DNA of 64,000 nucleotides from Methanobacteriota archaeon (GTDB lineage Archaea; Thermoplasmatota; Thermoplasmata; RBG-16-68-12; JAJISG01), in NCBI GenBank assembly GCA_030594205.1, contig JAUVFR010000004.1, forward strand, positions 1 to 64,000, written 5' to 3'. Every line of letters starts with the position of its first letter. Positions within the stretch are counted from its first letter, which is position 1. The notes beneath the pieces were generated by a model that saw only the letters and a list, made by a program, of their open reading frames with translations, was not told where the DNA came from and did no database searches. The position numbers and the translations under genes are program-made. Below are positions 25,734 through 34,513 of this stretch, piece after piece.

Positions 25734-26444
25734 TTGTCCGAGGTTCGAACCGTGAGACTGGGCCCCCTCGAGACACGCATTCTGGGTGTCCTCCGGAACC
25801 TTCGAAGTGCGCCGACCCGGCGAGTGAAGGAGGCACTGGGTGACTCCGGGACGCAGGTCACTTACGCCACCGTGAGCACGGTCCTCGACCGCCTGCACGC
25901 CCGCGGGGTCATCGGCCGTCGGAAGAAGGAGTTCAGGGGGCGCTTCCGCTACGTCTACGAATACCAGGACATCCGGGAGGAGGTCCTCCGGTCGATGATG
26001 GAGGAGGCTCATGCCCTGTTTGGGGACGTACACCTGGAGGACATCGGGCAGCACCTGATGGCCAAGCCGTCCGAACCTGTGGAGAAGGAGAACGGCCAGG
26101 TGGAGCCGTCTGTCTTGGCGGAGACCTTCCCACGCCCGAAGTTCCAGGCCGTCTCCCGGGAGTCTCTCTACCTGAGGTCCCTGCGCACCCCGGTCGATGT
26201 CGAACGGTTCGCCGCCCCCCGGGGGAGGGTCTACGTTCTCCCCAACCGGTGCAAGGAGTGCGCCTTCTGCTGGGAGCTCTGTCCTGTGGACGTTCTGGAG
26301 AAGAGCGACGAGGTCAACGAGAAGGGCTACCGCTACCCGAAGGTGAAGGAAGGAATGGAGGACGGATGCGTCGACTGCGGGATGTGTCGTGACGTGTGTC
26401 CGGAATTTGCCATCTACACCTTGGAGGTGGAAGCCGTTGCTTGA
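25734..26444 (+). CDS. BlaI/MecI-like winged-helix domain fused to a dicluster ferredoxin (KorD-like)
   Basis: 236 residues. Residues 8-105 are a BlaI/MecI/CopY-type domain: [27 protein letters not shown], then [35 protein letters not shown] (recognition helix and wing) and a dimerisation helix. After a 65-residue linker, residues 173-232 are a 2[4Fe-4S] ferredoxin ([13 protein letters not shown] and [12 protein letters not shown]), the delta subunit of 2-oxoacid:ferredoxin oxidoreductase. It therefore joins the operon's probable regulator to an electron-carrying subunit of the encoded enzyme. The start is TTG 25734 or GTG 25752, which matches the usual BlaI N-terminus. Its stop overlaps korA. 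Confidence 0.9.
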   Translation: MSEVRTVRLGPLETRILGVLRNLRSAPTRRVKEALGDSGTQVTYATVSTVLDRLHARGVIGRRKKEFRGRFRYVYEYQDIREEVLRSMMEEAHALFGDVHLEDIGQHLMAKPSEPVEKENGQVEPSVLAETFPRPKFQAVSRESLYLRSLRTPVDVERFAAPRGRVYVLPNRCKECAFCWELCPVDVLEKSDEVNEKGYRYPKVKEGMEDGCVDCGMCRDVCPEFAIYTLEVEAVA

Positions 26445-27582
26445 TTCCAGGCCCGTGTTAACGGGCGAGCATTTCGTCAAAGGCGACGTAGCCGTGATGG
26501 AGGGCGCCATCGCGGCCGGTTGCCGGTTCTACGCCGGGTACCCCATCACGCCCTCCTCGGAAATCGCCGAGAGGGCCTCCCAGAGGCTTCCCCTGGTGGG
26601 CGGCGAGTACATCCAGATGGAGGATGAGATCGGGAGCCTAGCCGCCGTCATAGGAGCCTCCTGCGGGGGGGCGAAGGCCATGACCGCCACCTCCGGCCCC
26701 GGCCTGTCCCTGATGATGGAGCACATCGGCCTGGCATCCATGCTCGAGACCCCCTGCGTCATCGTGGACGTTCAGCGGGGCGGTCCGAGCACAGGCCTGC
26801 CGACTCTGACCTCCCAAGGGGACATGATGCAGGCCCGTTGGGGCTCCCACGGGGACTACGAGATCGTGGCCTACGCCCCAAGCACGGTCCAGGAGATGTT
26901 CGATTTCGCCATCAAGGCCTTCAACGCGGCGGAGACATATCGCATTCCCGTCCTGGTGATGGCCGACCAGATCATCGCCCAGATGACGACGAAACTGGTC
27001 ATTCCGCCGGAGGAGGAGATTGAGACGGTGTACCGTCCCATCCCTGACGTCCCCGCGGAGGAGTATTTGCCCTTTGACAGCTCGTACCTGGTCCCACCCA
27101 TGGCCCTGGCGGGAACGGGCTACCGATTGCACATGACGGGCCTCACCCACAGTGACGCCGGCTACCCGGAAACGAACGTCCCGGGTCAGGAGGCCCTCGT
27201 CCCCCGGCTGGTGCGGAAGATCCGGGAGAACGAGGAGAAGATTGTCGAGGTCGAGGAACGACTGGTGGACGACGCCGAGGTGGGGTTGGTGATCTACGGC
27301 TCCACCGCCGGGCCCGGTTGGGAGGCGGTCCAGGCGGCCCGGAAGGAGGGGATCAAGGCGGGCATGTTGCGCCTCGTCACTCCGTGGCCCTTCCCCCGGA
27401 CACCTGTCCGCCGGCTTTCAGAGCAGGTCGACGCAATCCTGGTGGCCGAGGTCAACATGGGCCAGATGGTGCATCCCGTGACGGAGCAGGCCGAGTGCCC
27501 GGTGCACCACCTGGGGCTCCCGGGAGGGCGCATTTTCCATCCGAATGAGATTCTGCGTGGTTTGAGGAAAGTGGTCACTTGA
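26437..27582 (+). CDS. korA: 2-oxoacid:ferredoxin oxidoreductase, alpha subunit
   Basis: 381 residues. The alpha subunit binds the pyrimidine part of thiamine diphosphate and shapes the substrate site of 2-oxoglutarate-type oxidoreductases. Motifs are [65 protein letters not shown], and the C-terminal [16 protein letters not shown] rather than POR is suggested by the QRGGPSTG stretch and the four-subunit layout. TTG 26437 is preferred because GGAGGTG lies 8 nt upstream; it overlaps the preceding gene by 8 nt. GTG 26455 is an alternative. Confidence 0.93.
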   Translation: MLDSRPVLTGEHFVKGDVAVMEGAIAAGCRFYAGYPITPSSEIAERASQRLPLVGGEYIQMEDEIGSLAAVIGASCGGAKAMTATSGPGLSLMMEHIGLASMLETPCVIVDVQRGGPSTGLPTLTSQGDMMQARWGSHGDYEIVAYAPSTVQEMFDFAIKAFNAAETYRIPVLVMADQIIAQMTTKLVIPPEEEIETVYRPIPDVPAEEYLPFDSSYLVPPMALAGTGYRLHMTGLTHSDAGYPETNVPGQEALVPRLVRKIRENEEKIVEVEERLVDDAEVGLVIYGSTAGPGWEAVQAARKEGIKAGMLRLVTPWPFPRTPVRRLSEQVDAILVAEVNMGQMVHPVTEQAECPVHHLGLPGGRIFHPNEILRGLRKVVT

Positions 27583-28430
27583 ACGCCGCTACGATCACGG
27601 ATCGCCATCCGGGAGATGTCCTGCTTCGGAGGGAGAGATTCCCCCACATCTGGTGCCCGGGCTGTGGCCTGGGCAACGCCCTCCGGTGCTACGTGGAGGC
27701 CATGAAGGTGTCCGACACGCCTCTGGACAAGCACGTCGTGGTATCGGGTATCGGCTGCAGCGGACGTGTGGCCGGCTATGTCAATATCGACTCTTACCAC
27801 ACCACCCACGGAAGGCCCATTCCCTTCGCCACGGGCCTCAAGCTGATGAAGCCAGAGCTCGAGGTGACCGTCTTCTCGGGCGATGGAGATCTAATCACCA
27901 TCGGAGGCAACCACTTCATCCACACGGCCCGCCGCAACCTGGACCTCAACATCCTGTTCGTGAACAACTTCAACTACGGGATGACGGGCGGGCAGTTCGG
28001 TGCCACGACACCGTACGCCGCCCGGACGACGACCACCCCTTACGGCAACTTCGAGCAGGCCTTCAACATGCCCCTGCTGGCCGCGGCCTGCGGGGCCCCC
28101 TTCGTGGCTCGCTGGACCACCCTCCATGTCCGCCAGCTGAAGGAGGCCATCCAGAGGGCCTTCGAGGTGGAAGGCTTCGCATTCGTGGAGATCATCTCCC
28201 CCTGCCCCATCGGCTTCGGCCGGAAGAACCGGTTTGCGGACGCCATGGACGAGATGACCCACTTCCGTGAGGGCGCCGTCGTCGACCACGACGCCGACCT
28301 GAGGGAGGTAGGGATTACCATGCGACGGGGGGACCCCATCGTCGTTGGCAACTTCGTGGATGTGGAACGGCCTTCCTATGATGTCGGGAAGCGCAAACTC
28401 CTGCAGAAGGTCCGGGAGGGGTTGCCCTGA
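27579..28430 (+). CDS. korB: 2-oxoacid:ferredoxin oxidoreductase, beta subunit
   Basis: 283 residues. The thiamine diphosphate and [4Fe-4S]-binding subunit. It has the CPGCG motif (HIWCPGCGLGNALR), GIGCSGR, the ThDP motif GDGDLITIGGNHFIHTARRN...NNFNYGMTGGQ, and the C-terminal cysteine near ISPCPIGFG that completes cluster binding. The TTG start overlaps the korA stop by 4 nt. Compared with the second KorB in the window (42214-43080), it uses CSGRVAGY rather than CSSNLPHF, so they belong to different subtypes. Confidence 0.94.
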   Translation: MNAATITDRHPGDVLLRRERFPHIWCPGCGLGNALRCYVEAMKVSDTPLDKHVVVSGIGCSGRVAGYVNIDSYHTTHGRPIPFATGLKLMKPELEVTVFSGDGDLITIGGNHFIHTARRNLDLNILFVNNFNYGMTGGQFGATTPYAARTTTTPYGNFEQAFNMPLLAAACGAPFVARWTTLHVRQLKEAIQRAFEVEGFAFVEIISPCPIGFGRKNRFADAMDEMTHFREGAVVDHDADLREVGITMRRGDPIVVGNFVDVERPSYDVGKRKLLQKVREGLP

Positions 28431-28444
28431 GAACGGAAATTCGC

Positions 28445-28966
28445 ATGGCAGGCTTCGGCGGCCAGGGTATCATCACCGCGGGCAAGATCCTTGGCCGGGC
28501 CGCTGTCCTGTACGACCAGGGGTCCGCCGTCCTGACGGAGGACTACGGCCCGGAGAAGATGGGGGGCTGGTCCAAGGCTGACCTCGTCATCAGCGAGAAG
28601 GAGATTCGCTACCCCATAGTGGATAAGCCTGACGTCTTCCTCGCCATGGCCCAGGACGGTTTCGACCGGTTCCACGAGACATTGAGGCCGGATGGCCGGG
28701 CCCTGTTTGAGAAGGGGCTGGTCCACCCGACGAGGGAATGGAAGAGGAAGACCAGCTTCATTCCGGCCCTCAAGGCCGCCGAAGAGCTGGGAAGGAAGGT
28801 CGTGGCCAACATCGTCATGATCGGGGCCCTGGTGGAACTCACCGACGTCGTGACCCGGGAGGCCGCTCAGAAGGCGATTCTGGACAGCGTTCCCAAGGGT
28901 ACTGAGCAGCTCAACGAGGAGGCTTTCCGCAAGGGCGGGGAGCTGGCTAGAGGAGGTGCCAGCTGA
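28445..28966 (+). CDS. korC: 2-oxoacid:ferredoxin oxidoreductase, gamma subunit
   Basis: 173 residues. Gamma subunit with the family start MAGFGGQGIITAGKILGRAA and LTEDYGPEKMGGWSKADLVIS, then PVDK-like IVDKPDVFLAM. ATG 28445 is the first ordinary start, but homologs begin a few residues earlier (RTEIRxAGFGGQG). A CTG at 28427 in the same frame gives LRTEIRMAG and has GGGAGGGG 6 nt upstream, whereas ATG 28445 has no ribosome-binding site. True initiation may therefore be at CTG. Confidence 0.92.
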   Translation: MAGFGGQGIITAGKILGRAAVLYDQGSAVLTEDYGPEKMGGWSKADLVISEKEIRYPIVDKPDVFLAMAQDGFDRFHETLRPDGRALFEKGLVHPTREWKRKTSFIPALKAAEELGRKVVANIVMIGALVELTDVVTREAAQKAILDSVPKGTEQLNEEAFRKGGELARGGAS

Positions 28967-31900
28967 TGGAGAACCGGGTCGTCGTCATCGGCGGAGGCAT
29001 CGCCGGCATCGAGGCCTCTCTCGACCTGGCGGACGCCGGCTGTCGGGTGACCCTGGTGGAACGGACCCCCTCCATCGGCGGGAAGATGGCCGCCCTGGAC
29101 AAGAACTTCCCCACGCTGGACTGCTCCATATGCATCGAGGCCCCGAAGATCAGCGAGATCATCCAGAACGAGAACATCGAGGTCCTCCCGCTGTCGGAGG
29201 TTGCGGGGATAGGGGGCCGCGCTGGGGAGTTCACCGTGACCATCGATCAAAGGGCGCGCTACGTCGGCGACGAGTGCACGCGCTGCGACGACTGCGTTCC
29301 GGTGTGCCCCCAGATCCTCCCCAACGAGTTCGACGTGGGTGTGGGTGCCAGGAAGGCCATCTACACGCCCTTCGAACAGGCGGAACCAGGCGCCTACACC
29401 ATCGACATCGAAGCGTGTCTCAACGAACCACCCAACTACCTGCCGTGCGATCGGTGTGTGGTGGCTTGCCTTCCGAAGTGCATCGACTTCAACATGAAGC
29501 CCGCCACCCGCCACGTCCGCGAAGCGGCCGCCGTCATCATTACCACAGGGTTCGACCTCTTCGACCCGCGAAACCTGCCGGAATACGGCTACGGGGAGCA
29601 CCCCGATGTCCTCACCTCCATGGAGTTCGAGCGACTCCTGAACGCCTCCGGCCCGACGGCGGGGGAGCTGGTGAAACCCAGCGACGGGGCGCATCCCCAT
29701 CGCCTCCTGTTCGTCCTATGCGTGGGCTCCCGGGACCAGCGGTTCTGCCACTACTGCTCTCGGGTCTGTTGCATGTACTCGATTAAGGAGGCCGTCCAGG
29801 CCGTGGACCACGGGATTGAGGACGTCACAGTCCTCTACATGGACATCCGGGCCTATGGCAAGGGCTTCGACGACTTCTTCCACCGCACCCAGGAGGAGGG
29901 CGTCCAATACATTCGCGGGAGGCCCTCCTGGATCCAAGGCAACGACGGGGGGGTCCGAGTGCGTTACGAGGACACAGTGGCGGGCTCGGTCCGAGAGGAG
30001 AATTTTGACATGGTGGTCCTCGCCCCGGCCCTGCTGCCGTCGAGGGGGATGGGGAACCTGGCCTCCGTCCTCGGGGTGGAGGTCGACGCCGACGGCTTCA
30101 TTCGGACCGTCGGGGCAGACGGTAGCCTAGAGAGGACGACCCGGGATGGAATCTATGTCGCCGGCTGCGCTTCCGGTCCCAAGGACATCCCAGACAGCGT
30201 GGCGGAAGCCAGCGGCGCCGCAGCCAGTGCCCTGAGCTACATCGAGACGCGATCCTGGCCCGTCCCCGAGGCCGTGGAGCCCATCGACGTCTCCGGGGAC
30301 CCGAGGGTGGGCGTCTTCGTCTGCAACTGCGGGTCCAATATCGCGGGCACCGTGAACGTGCCGGAGGTCGTGGAGTCCGGGCGAGGCCTGGACGGAGTTG
30401 CCCATTCACAGCAACAGATGTTTTCCTGCTCCGCCAACACGCTGAGGCAGATCACCGAGACCATCCGGGAGGAGAAACTCACCCGGATTGTGGTGGCAGC
30501 GTGCTCCCCGAAGACCCACGGGCCCTCCTTCATGAAGGCGTGCGGGCGAGCGGGGCTGAACCCCTACCTGCTGGAAATGGCGAACATCCGGAACCAGGAC
30601 TCGTGGGTCCACAAGAAGGAGCCTGAGGCGGCGACGGAGAAGGCCAAGGACCTCGTGAGGATGGCGGTGGAGAAGGCCAGGCGCCTCCAGCCGTTGGCGA
30701 AGGTCCGGCAGAAGGTGGTCCGTGGGGCCCTAGTGGTCGGAGGAGGTGTGGCTGGCATGAGCGCCGCTGCTGCGCTGGCGGATCAAGGCCTTGAGACCCA
30801 CCTGGTCGAGCGGGAGCTGCAGCTTGGGGGCATAGTCCGGAGGCTCGACCACGTGTCGGGCATCGACCTCTCTGCCCAGGAGGTCCTGCGGGAGAAGAGA
30901 CGGCAGGTAGCCCAGGCCGGGGTGCGGGTGCATCTTGGCACGGAGGTCGAGGTGGTGAGCGGCTTCGTGGGCAACTTCCACGTCACCCTCACCGACGGCG
31001 AGAGCCTGAACGTGGGAGGCATCGTGATGGCCACGGGGGCCACCCCCTTCGTCCCTGAGACCCTTGGATACGGGAAGGATGCCCGGGTCATCACCAACCT
31101 GGAGCTGGAGGAGAGCATCCCGGATATGGAGGCCGAGAAGGTCACCTTCTTGGGGTGCATCGGCTCGCGCCAGGGGGACAAAGGCTGCTCCCGATATTGC
31201 TGTCAGTCCATGATTCAGCAGGCGCTCCGCCTGCGTAAGGCGGGAAAGAGGGTCCGCGTGGTCTCCAGGGACATCCGGACCTACAGCCGCCACGCCGAGG
31301 AACTCTACGAGGAGGCCGCCCGGTGGGGCGTCCAGTTCTTCCGAATCTCGGATGAGGAGATCACGGAGGAGCAAGTCGCGTGGGAGGACGGCCGCCTCCT
31401 GCTCCATGACACGCTGTCGGACGAGGACGTGGCCATTCCCTCGGACAAGCTCGTCCTGGTCGTTGGCCTAGACCCCCCTGCGGCCGGGGCGGTAGAAGAG
31501 CAGCTTAAGCTGGCCGTCGGGCAAGACGGCTTCCTCCTGGAGAGCCACCCCAAGCTGGGACCCATGGAGGCCGCGGTCCAGGGGGTGTACCTGGCCGGTT
31601 CCTGCCAGGGTCCCAAGGACGTGGGGGAATCCATCTCCCAGGGTCTAGGCGCGGCGTGCAAGGCGTCCGTTCTCCTGGCCCGGGATGAGGTGGAGATGGA
31701 ACCCCTGACGGCCATCGTGGATGCCGAGGCGTGCACCGGCTGCACCCTTTGCGCCAAGGTCTGCCCCTACAGCGCCATCATCGCTCCCCTGAAGGAGCCC
31801 GCCGTGGTGGTGAATGCGGCCTGCACGGGATGCGGCACCTGCGCCGCGGCCTGTCCCGTGGACGCCATCACGATGCCTGGGTTCACGGACGAACAGATCC

Positions 31901-32355
31901 TAGCCCAGATCGACGCCGCGACGGAGGAGAACCCCGAGGAGAAGGCGGTGGTCTTCGCCTGCAACTGGTGTTCCTACGCCGGGGCGGACATGGCGGGCAT
32001 TGCCAAGTTCCAGTACCCACCGTCCTCCCGCATCATCCGGACCATGTGCTCCGGTCGCGTCTCGGAGAAGTTCATCCTCCGGGCCTTCGAACGGGCCGCC
32101 GGGGCGGTCATGATCAGTGGCTGCCACCTCGGCGACTGCCACTACCTGACGGCCAACTACGAGACAGAAAAGCGGTTCCGCCGGTGGAAGAAGAAGGTAG
32201 AGGCCAGGGGGTACGACCCCCAGAAGCTCGAGCTGGGCTGGTTCACCGCCTCGGAGGGGAAGCTGTTCGCCGAACGGATGCGGCAGCTGCACGCGCAGAT
32301 CCAGGAGCTCGAGGCTGCCGGTGCCGAAGCCGAGGTCGCGGGGGGAGGGGAATGA
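28966..32355 (+). CDS. hdrA: Giant HdrA: two HdrA modules, dicluster ferredoxin and MvhD domain (QmoA-QmoB-like fusion)
   Basis: 1129 residues, about twice a normal HdrA. Residues 1-430 are a QmoA-like short HdrA (GGGIAGIEASLDLADAG FAD site, a CTRCDDCVPVC cluster, CVGSRDQRFCHYCSRVCC). Residues 445-920 are a second HdrA with the N-terminal FVCNCGSN domain, FSCSANT, VVAACSPKTHGPSF, a second FAD site GGGVAGMSAAAALADQG, and GCIGSRQGDKGCSRYCC. Residues 920-965 carry two CxxCxxCxxxCP clusters. From 995 an MvhD/FrhD domain (VVFACNWCSYAGADMAG, CSGRV, ISGCHLGDCHY) ends the protein. QmoA plus QmoB have the same order as separate proteins. Two FADs imply flavin-based electron bifurcation or confurcation, with the MvhD domain passing electrons on. 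Confidence 0.93.
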   Translation: MENRVVVIGGGIAGIEASLDLADAGCRVTLVERTPSIGGKMAALDKNFPTLDCSICIEAPKISEIIQNENIEVLPLSEVAGIGGRAGEFTVTIDQRARYVGDECTRCDDCVPVCPQILPNEFDVGVGARKAIYTPFEQAEPGAYTIDIEACLNEPPNYLPCDRCVVACLPKCIDFNMKPATRHVREAAAVIITTGFDLFDPRNLPEYGYGEHPDVLTSMEFERLLNASGPTAGELVKPSDGAHPHRLLFVLCVGSRDQRFCHYCSRVCCMYSIKEAVQAVDHGIEDVTVLYMDIRAYGKGFDDFFHRTQEEGVQYIRGRPSWIQGNDGGVRVRYEDTVAGSVREENFDMVVLAPALLPSRGMGNLASVLGVEVDADGFIRTVGADGSLERTTRDGIYVAGCASGPKDIPDSVAEASGAAASALSYIETRSWPVPEAVEPIDVSGDPRVGVFVCNCGSNIAGTVNVPEVVESGRGLDGVAHSQQQMFSCSANTLRQITETIREEKLTRIVVAACSPKTHGPSFMKACGRAGLNPYLLEMANIRNQDSWVHKKEPEAATEKAKDLVRMAVEKARRLQPLAKVRQKVVRGALVVGGGVAGMSAAAALADQGLETHLVERELQLGGIVRRLDHVSGIDLSAQEVLREKRRQVAQAGVRVHLGTEVEVVSGFVGNFHVTLTDGESLNVGGIVMATGATPFVPETLGYGKDARVITNLELEESIPDMEAEKVTFLGCIGSRQGDKGCSRYCCQSMIQQALRLRKAGKRVRVVSRDIRTYSRHAEELYEEAARWGVQFFRISDEEITEEQVAWEDGRLLLHDTLSDEDVAIPSDKLVLVVGLDPPAAGAVEEQLKLAVGQDGFLLESHPKLGPMEAAVQGVYLAGSCQGPKDVGESISQGLGAACKASVLLARDEVEMEPLTAIVDAEACTGCTLCAKVCPYSAIIAPLKEPAVVVNAACTGCGTCAAACPVDAITMPGFTDEQILAQIDAATEENPEEKAVVFACNWCSYAGADMAGIAKFQYPPSSRIIRTMCSGRVSEKFILRAFERAAGAVMISGCHLGDCHYLTANYETEKRFRRWKKKVEARGYDPQKLELGWFTASEGKLFAERMRQLHAQIQELEAAGAEAEVAGGGE

Positions 32356-33500
32356 TGACCGAGGCCGTCGTGGAGCTGGACGACGAGCTGTGGCAGAGCG
32401 TGTACGAGATTACGGCGGGGGCCATGAATCCCTGCTACCAGTGTGGGACCTGCACGGCGTCTTGTCCCTTCCTATCCTACCTGGACCGTCCCCTCTCCGC
32501 CCGTAAGATTCTCCGGCGGGCCCAGCTGGGCCGGGGAGACGGGATGGAGGATATCTGGATGTGCAGCGCCTGCCGCTCCTGCGAAGTGCGCTGCCCCCGG
32601 GACGTCCACATCGTGGAGGCCATCATGGGCCTACGATCCCTGGCCTTCAAGGCCAGGGCGGTTCCGCCGGAGATGAACAGGCTCCTGTGGTCGACGCTGG
32701 AGGAGGGGAACCCGTGGAACGACCCCCGATCCGAGCGGGCCAGGTGGGCCGATGGGCTGAAGGTGCGGGACGCTGCCGAGGGCGTGGACGTCCTCCTGTA
32801 CGTGGGATGTGCAGGGTCCTACGATCCCCGCTTGCAGGGGGTGGCCCGAGGCCTGGTCCAGGTCCTTGGCCGAGCCGGCGTGAACGTGGGAATCCTGGGC
32901 GGCCGGGAAAGGTGCTGCGGGGACGCCGTTCGTGTGACCGGCGAGAGGGGCTACCTACAGCGACTCGTCGAAAAGAACGTGAAGGCCTTCTCGGGGACGG
33001 GGGCGACCACCATCGTGGCCATCTCGCCCCACTGCTTCGACATGTTCCGGAACCTGTATCCCCGCTATGGCCTGGAAGCGGAGGTCCTGCACTACACCGA
33101 ATACCTGGAGCACATGCTGGATGAGGGGGTCCTGAAGCCCCCCCGGGTGAAGAATTCGCGAGTGGCCTATCACGATCCTTGCTACCTGGGCCGCTCCAAT
33201 GGAATCTTCGAGCCTCCGAGGAGGCTGCTGGAGTCGGTGCCCGGCCTAGAGCTCGAGGAGTTGCGGGACAACCGGCTGAATGCCCTCTGCTGCGGGGGGG
33301 GCGGGGGAGGCATGTGGCGAGAGGAGGGGGGAGAGCGGCTGTCCGACAAGCGCGTCGAACAGGTGAAGGAGGCGGACATTCCCCTCCTGGCCACGTCTTG
33401 CCCCTACTGCATCCAGAACTTCGAGGATAGCACCCGCCGGATGGGGGGACCCCGGGTCGTCGATGTCATGGAGCTCCTCGCCCGGCCCAAGGCGGTGTGA
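32352..33500 (+). CDS. Fused HdrC-HdrB (HdrD-like) iron-sulfur oxidoreductase
   Basis: 382 residues. The N-terminal HdrC part has two clusters (CYQCGTCTASCP and CSACRSCEVRCP). The C-terminal HdrB part has CCG domains: the first (YVGCAGSYD, RCCGDAVR, SPHC) is partly degenerate because its last C-x2-C is reduced to one Cys, and the second (HDPCYLGRSN, CCGGGG, SCPYC) is complete. The second CCG domain can hold the noncubane [4Fe-4S] cluster used for disulfide chemistry. There is no membrane segment, unlike QmoC. ATG 32352 overlaps the HdrA stop. A G-rich run at 33293-33310 falls within the CCG motif. Confidence 0.92.
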   Translation: MMTEAVVELDDELWQSVYEITAGAMNPCYQCGTCTASCPFLSYLDRPLSARKILRRAQLGRGDGMEDIWMCSACRSCEVRCPRDVHIVEAIMGLRSLAFKARAVPPEMNRLLWSTLEEGNPWNDPRSERARWADGLKVRDAAEGVDVLLYVGCAGSYDPRLQGVARGLVQVLGRAGVNVGILGGRERCCGDAVRVTGERGYLQRLVEKNVKAFSGTGATTIVAISPHCFDMFRNLYPRYGLEAEVLHYTEYLEHMLDEGVLKPPRVKNSRVAYHDPCYLGRSNGIFEPPRRLLESVPGLELEELRDNRLNALCCGGGGGGMWREEGGERLSDKRVEQVKEADIPLLATSCPYCIQNFEDSTRRMGGPRVVDVMELLARPKAV

Positions 33501-33502
33501 GG

Positions 33503-34513
33503 ATGAAACCAGAGTGGCCGGAGGACGCCCATCGAGGCCTCTGGGTCTACCTGGAGCAGCAGGGTACTCTCCTCCCCGTAGGCCACGAACTCCTAGGTAA
33601 GGGTCGGGAGCTGGCCGACGAGCTAGGTGAGTCCCTCACGGCCATCATTCTAGGTCACGGGATAGGCGACCTGGGAAGGGAGGCCATTCGCTACGGAGCG
33701 GACGAGGTCCTCGTGGTGGACCATCCCCTCCTGGAGGGATACACGACGGATGGTCACGCGAAGGTGATGGCCCAGCTGATCGAGGAGAGGAAGCCCAACA
33801 TCCTGCTCTTTGGCGCGACGTACGACGGGAGGGATCTGGCCGGCCGGCTGGCTGTCCGACTCTCCACGGGGCTGACGGCTAATGCCACCCGGCTCGAGGT
33901 GGACCGGGAGAAGGGCCTCCTACTGTCCGCCGTCCCGGGCTTTGGCGGAAGCATCCTGGCCATCATCAAGTCCGAGCACGGGCGACCCCAGATGTCCACG
34001 GTGCGCCCGGGCATCTTTGCACCCCTAGAGCCCGACGACACGAGGAAGGGACAAATCGAGACGGTCGCCGTGGACCTGCGTCCGGAGGAGATCCGCTGCC
34101 GCGTCGTGGAGCGGAGTGTTCTGCCGCGGGAGGAGATCGGCTCCGCGGAACGGACCCTCGTAGCGGGCATGGGGACCGGCGGCGACCTGGCATTGCTCGA
34201 AGAGCTGGCCTCCCTCCTGGAGGCGTCCATCGGGGTGACGAGGCCTTTGGTAGACAACGGCGTCGCAGGGCGGGAGAGGCAGGTCGGCTCCACGGGCGTC
34301 TCCCTGCGGTCGAAGCTGGCCATCGTCCTCGGAGCGAGCGGCGCCAGCCACTTCGTCTCTGGCCTGAGGGACGTGGGTACCGTCGTGGCCATCAACACGG
34401 ACGAGAACGCCCCGATCTTCGACGAGGCGGACGTGTGTGTGATCGGGGACCTCTTCGAACTCTTGCCGCCCCTCATTGAGAGGCTTGAGAAGGCGAAGAT
34501 GGGGATGGCATGA
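33503..34513 (+). CDS. etfA: Electron transfer flavoprotein, alpha subunit
   Basis: 336 residues. N-terminal ETF domain (GHELLGKGRELADELGESLTAIILGHG, ADEVLVVDHPLLEGY, FGATYDGRDLAGRLAVRLSTGLTANATRL) and a C-terminal FAD-binding domain (VAGMGTGGD, GVSLRSKLAIVLGASGASHFVSGLRDVGTVVAINTDENAPIFDEADVCVIGDLFELLPPL). The canonical GISGAIQH is changed to GASGASHF. The ATG at 33503 (GTG 33497 as an alternative) follows the HdrCB stop. Being next to the Hdr genes, it is the likely flavoprotein partner of that complex. Confidence 0.93.
   Translation: MKPEWPEDAHRGLWVYLEQQGTLLPVGHELLGKGRELADELGESLTAIILGHGIGDLGREAIRYGADEVLVVDHPLLEGYTTDGHAKVMAQLIEERKPNILLFGATYDGRDLAGRLAVRLSTGLTANATRLEVDREKGLLLSAVPGFGGSILAIIKSEHGRPQMSTVRPGIFAPLEPDDTRKGQIETVAVDLRPEEIRCRVVERSVLPREEIGSAERTLVAGMGTGGDLALLEELASLLEASIGVTRPLVDNGVAGRERQVGSTGVSLRSKLAIVLGASGASHFVSGLRDVGTVVAINTDENAPIFDEADVCVIGDLFELLPPLIERLEKAKMGMA

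Noticed and set aside
33290..33312. G-rich run inside hdrCB as a possible G-quadruplex
   Set aside because: It is fully explained by the CCGGGGGG cysteine-glycine motif of the CCG domain coded with G-rich codons.
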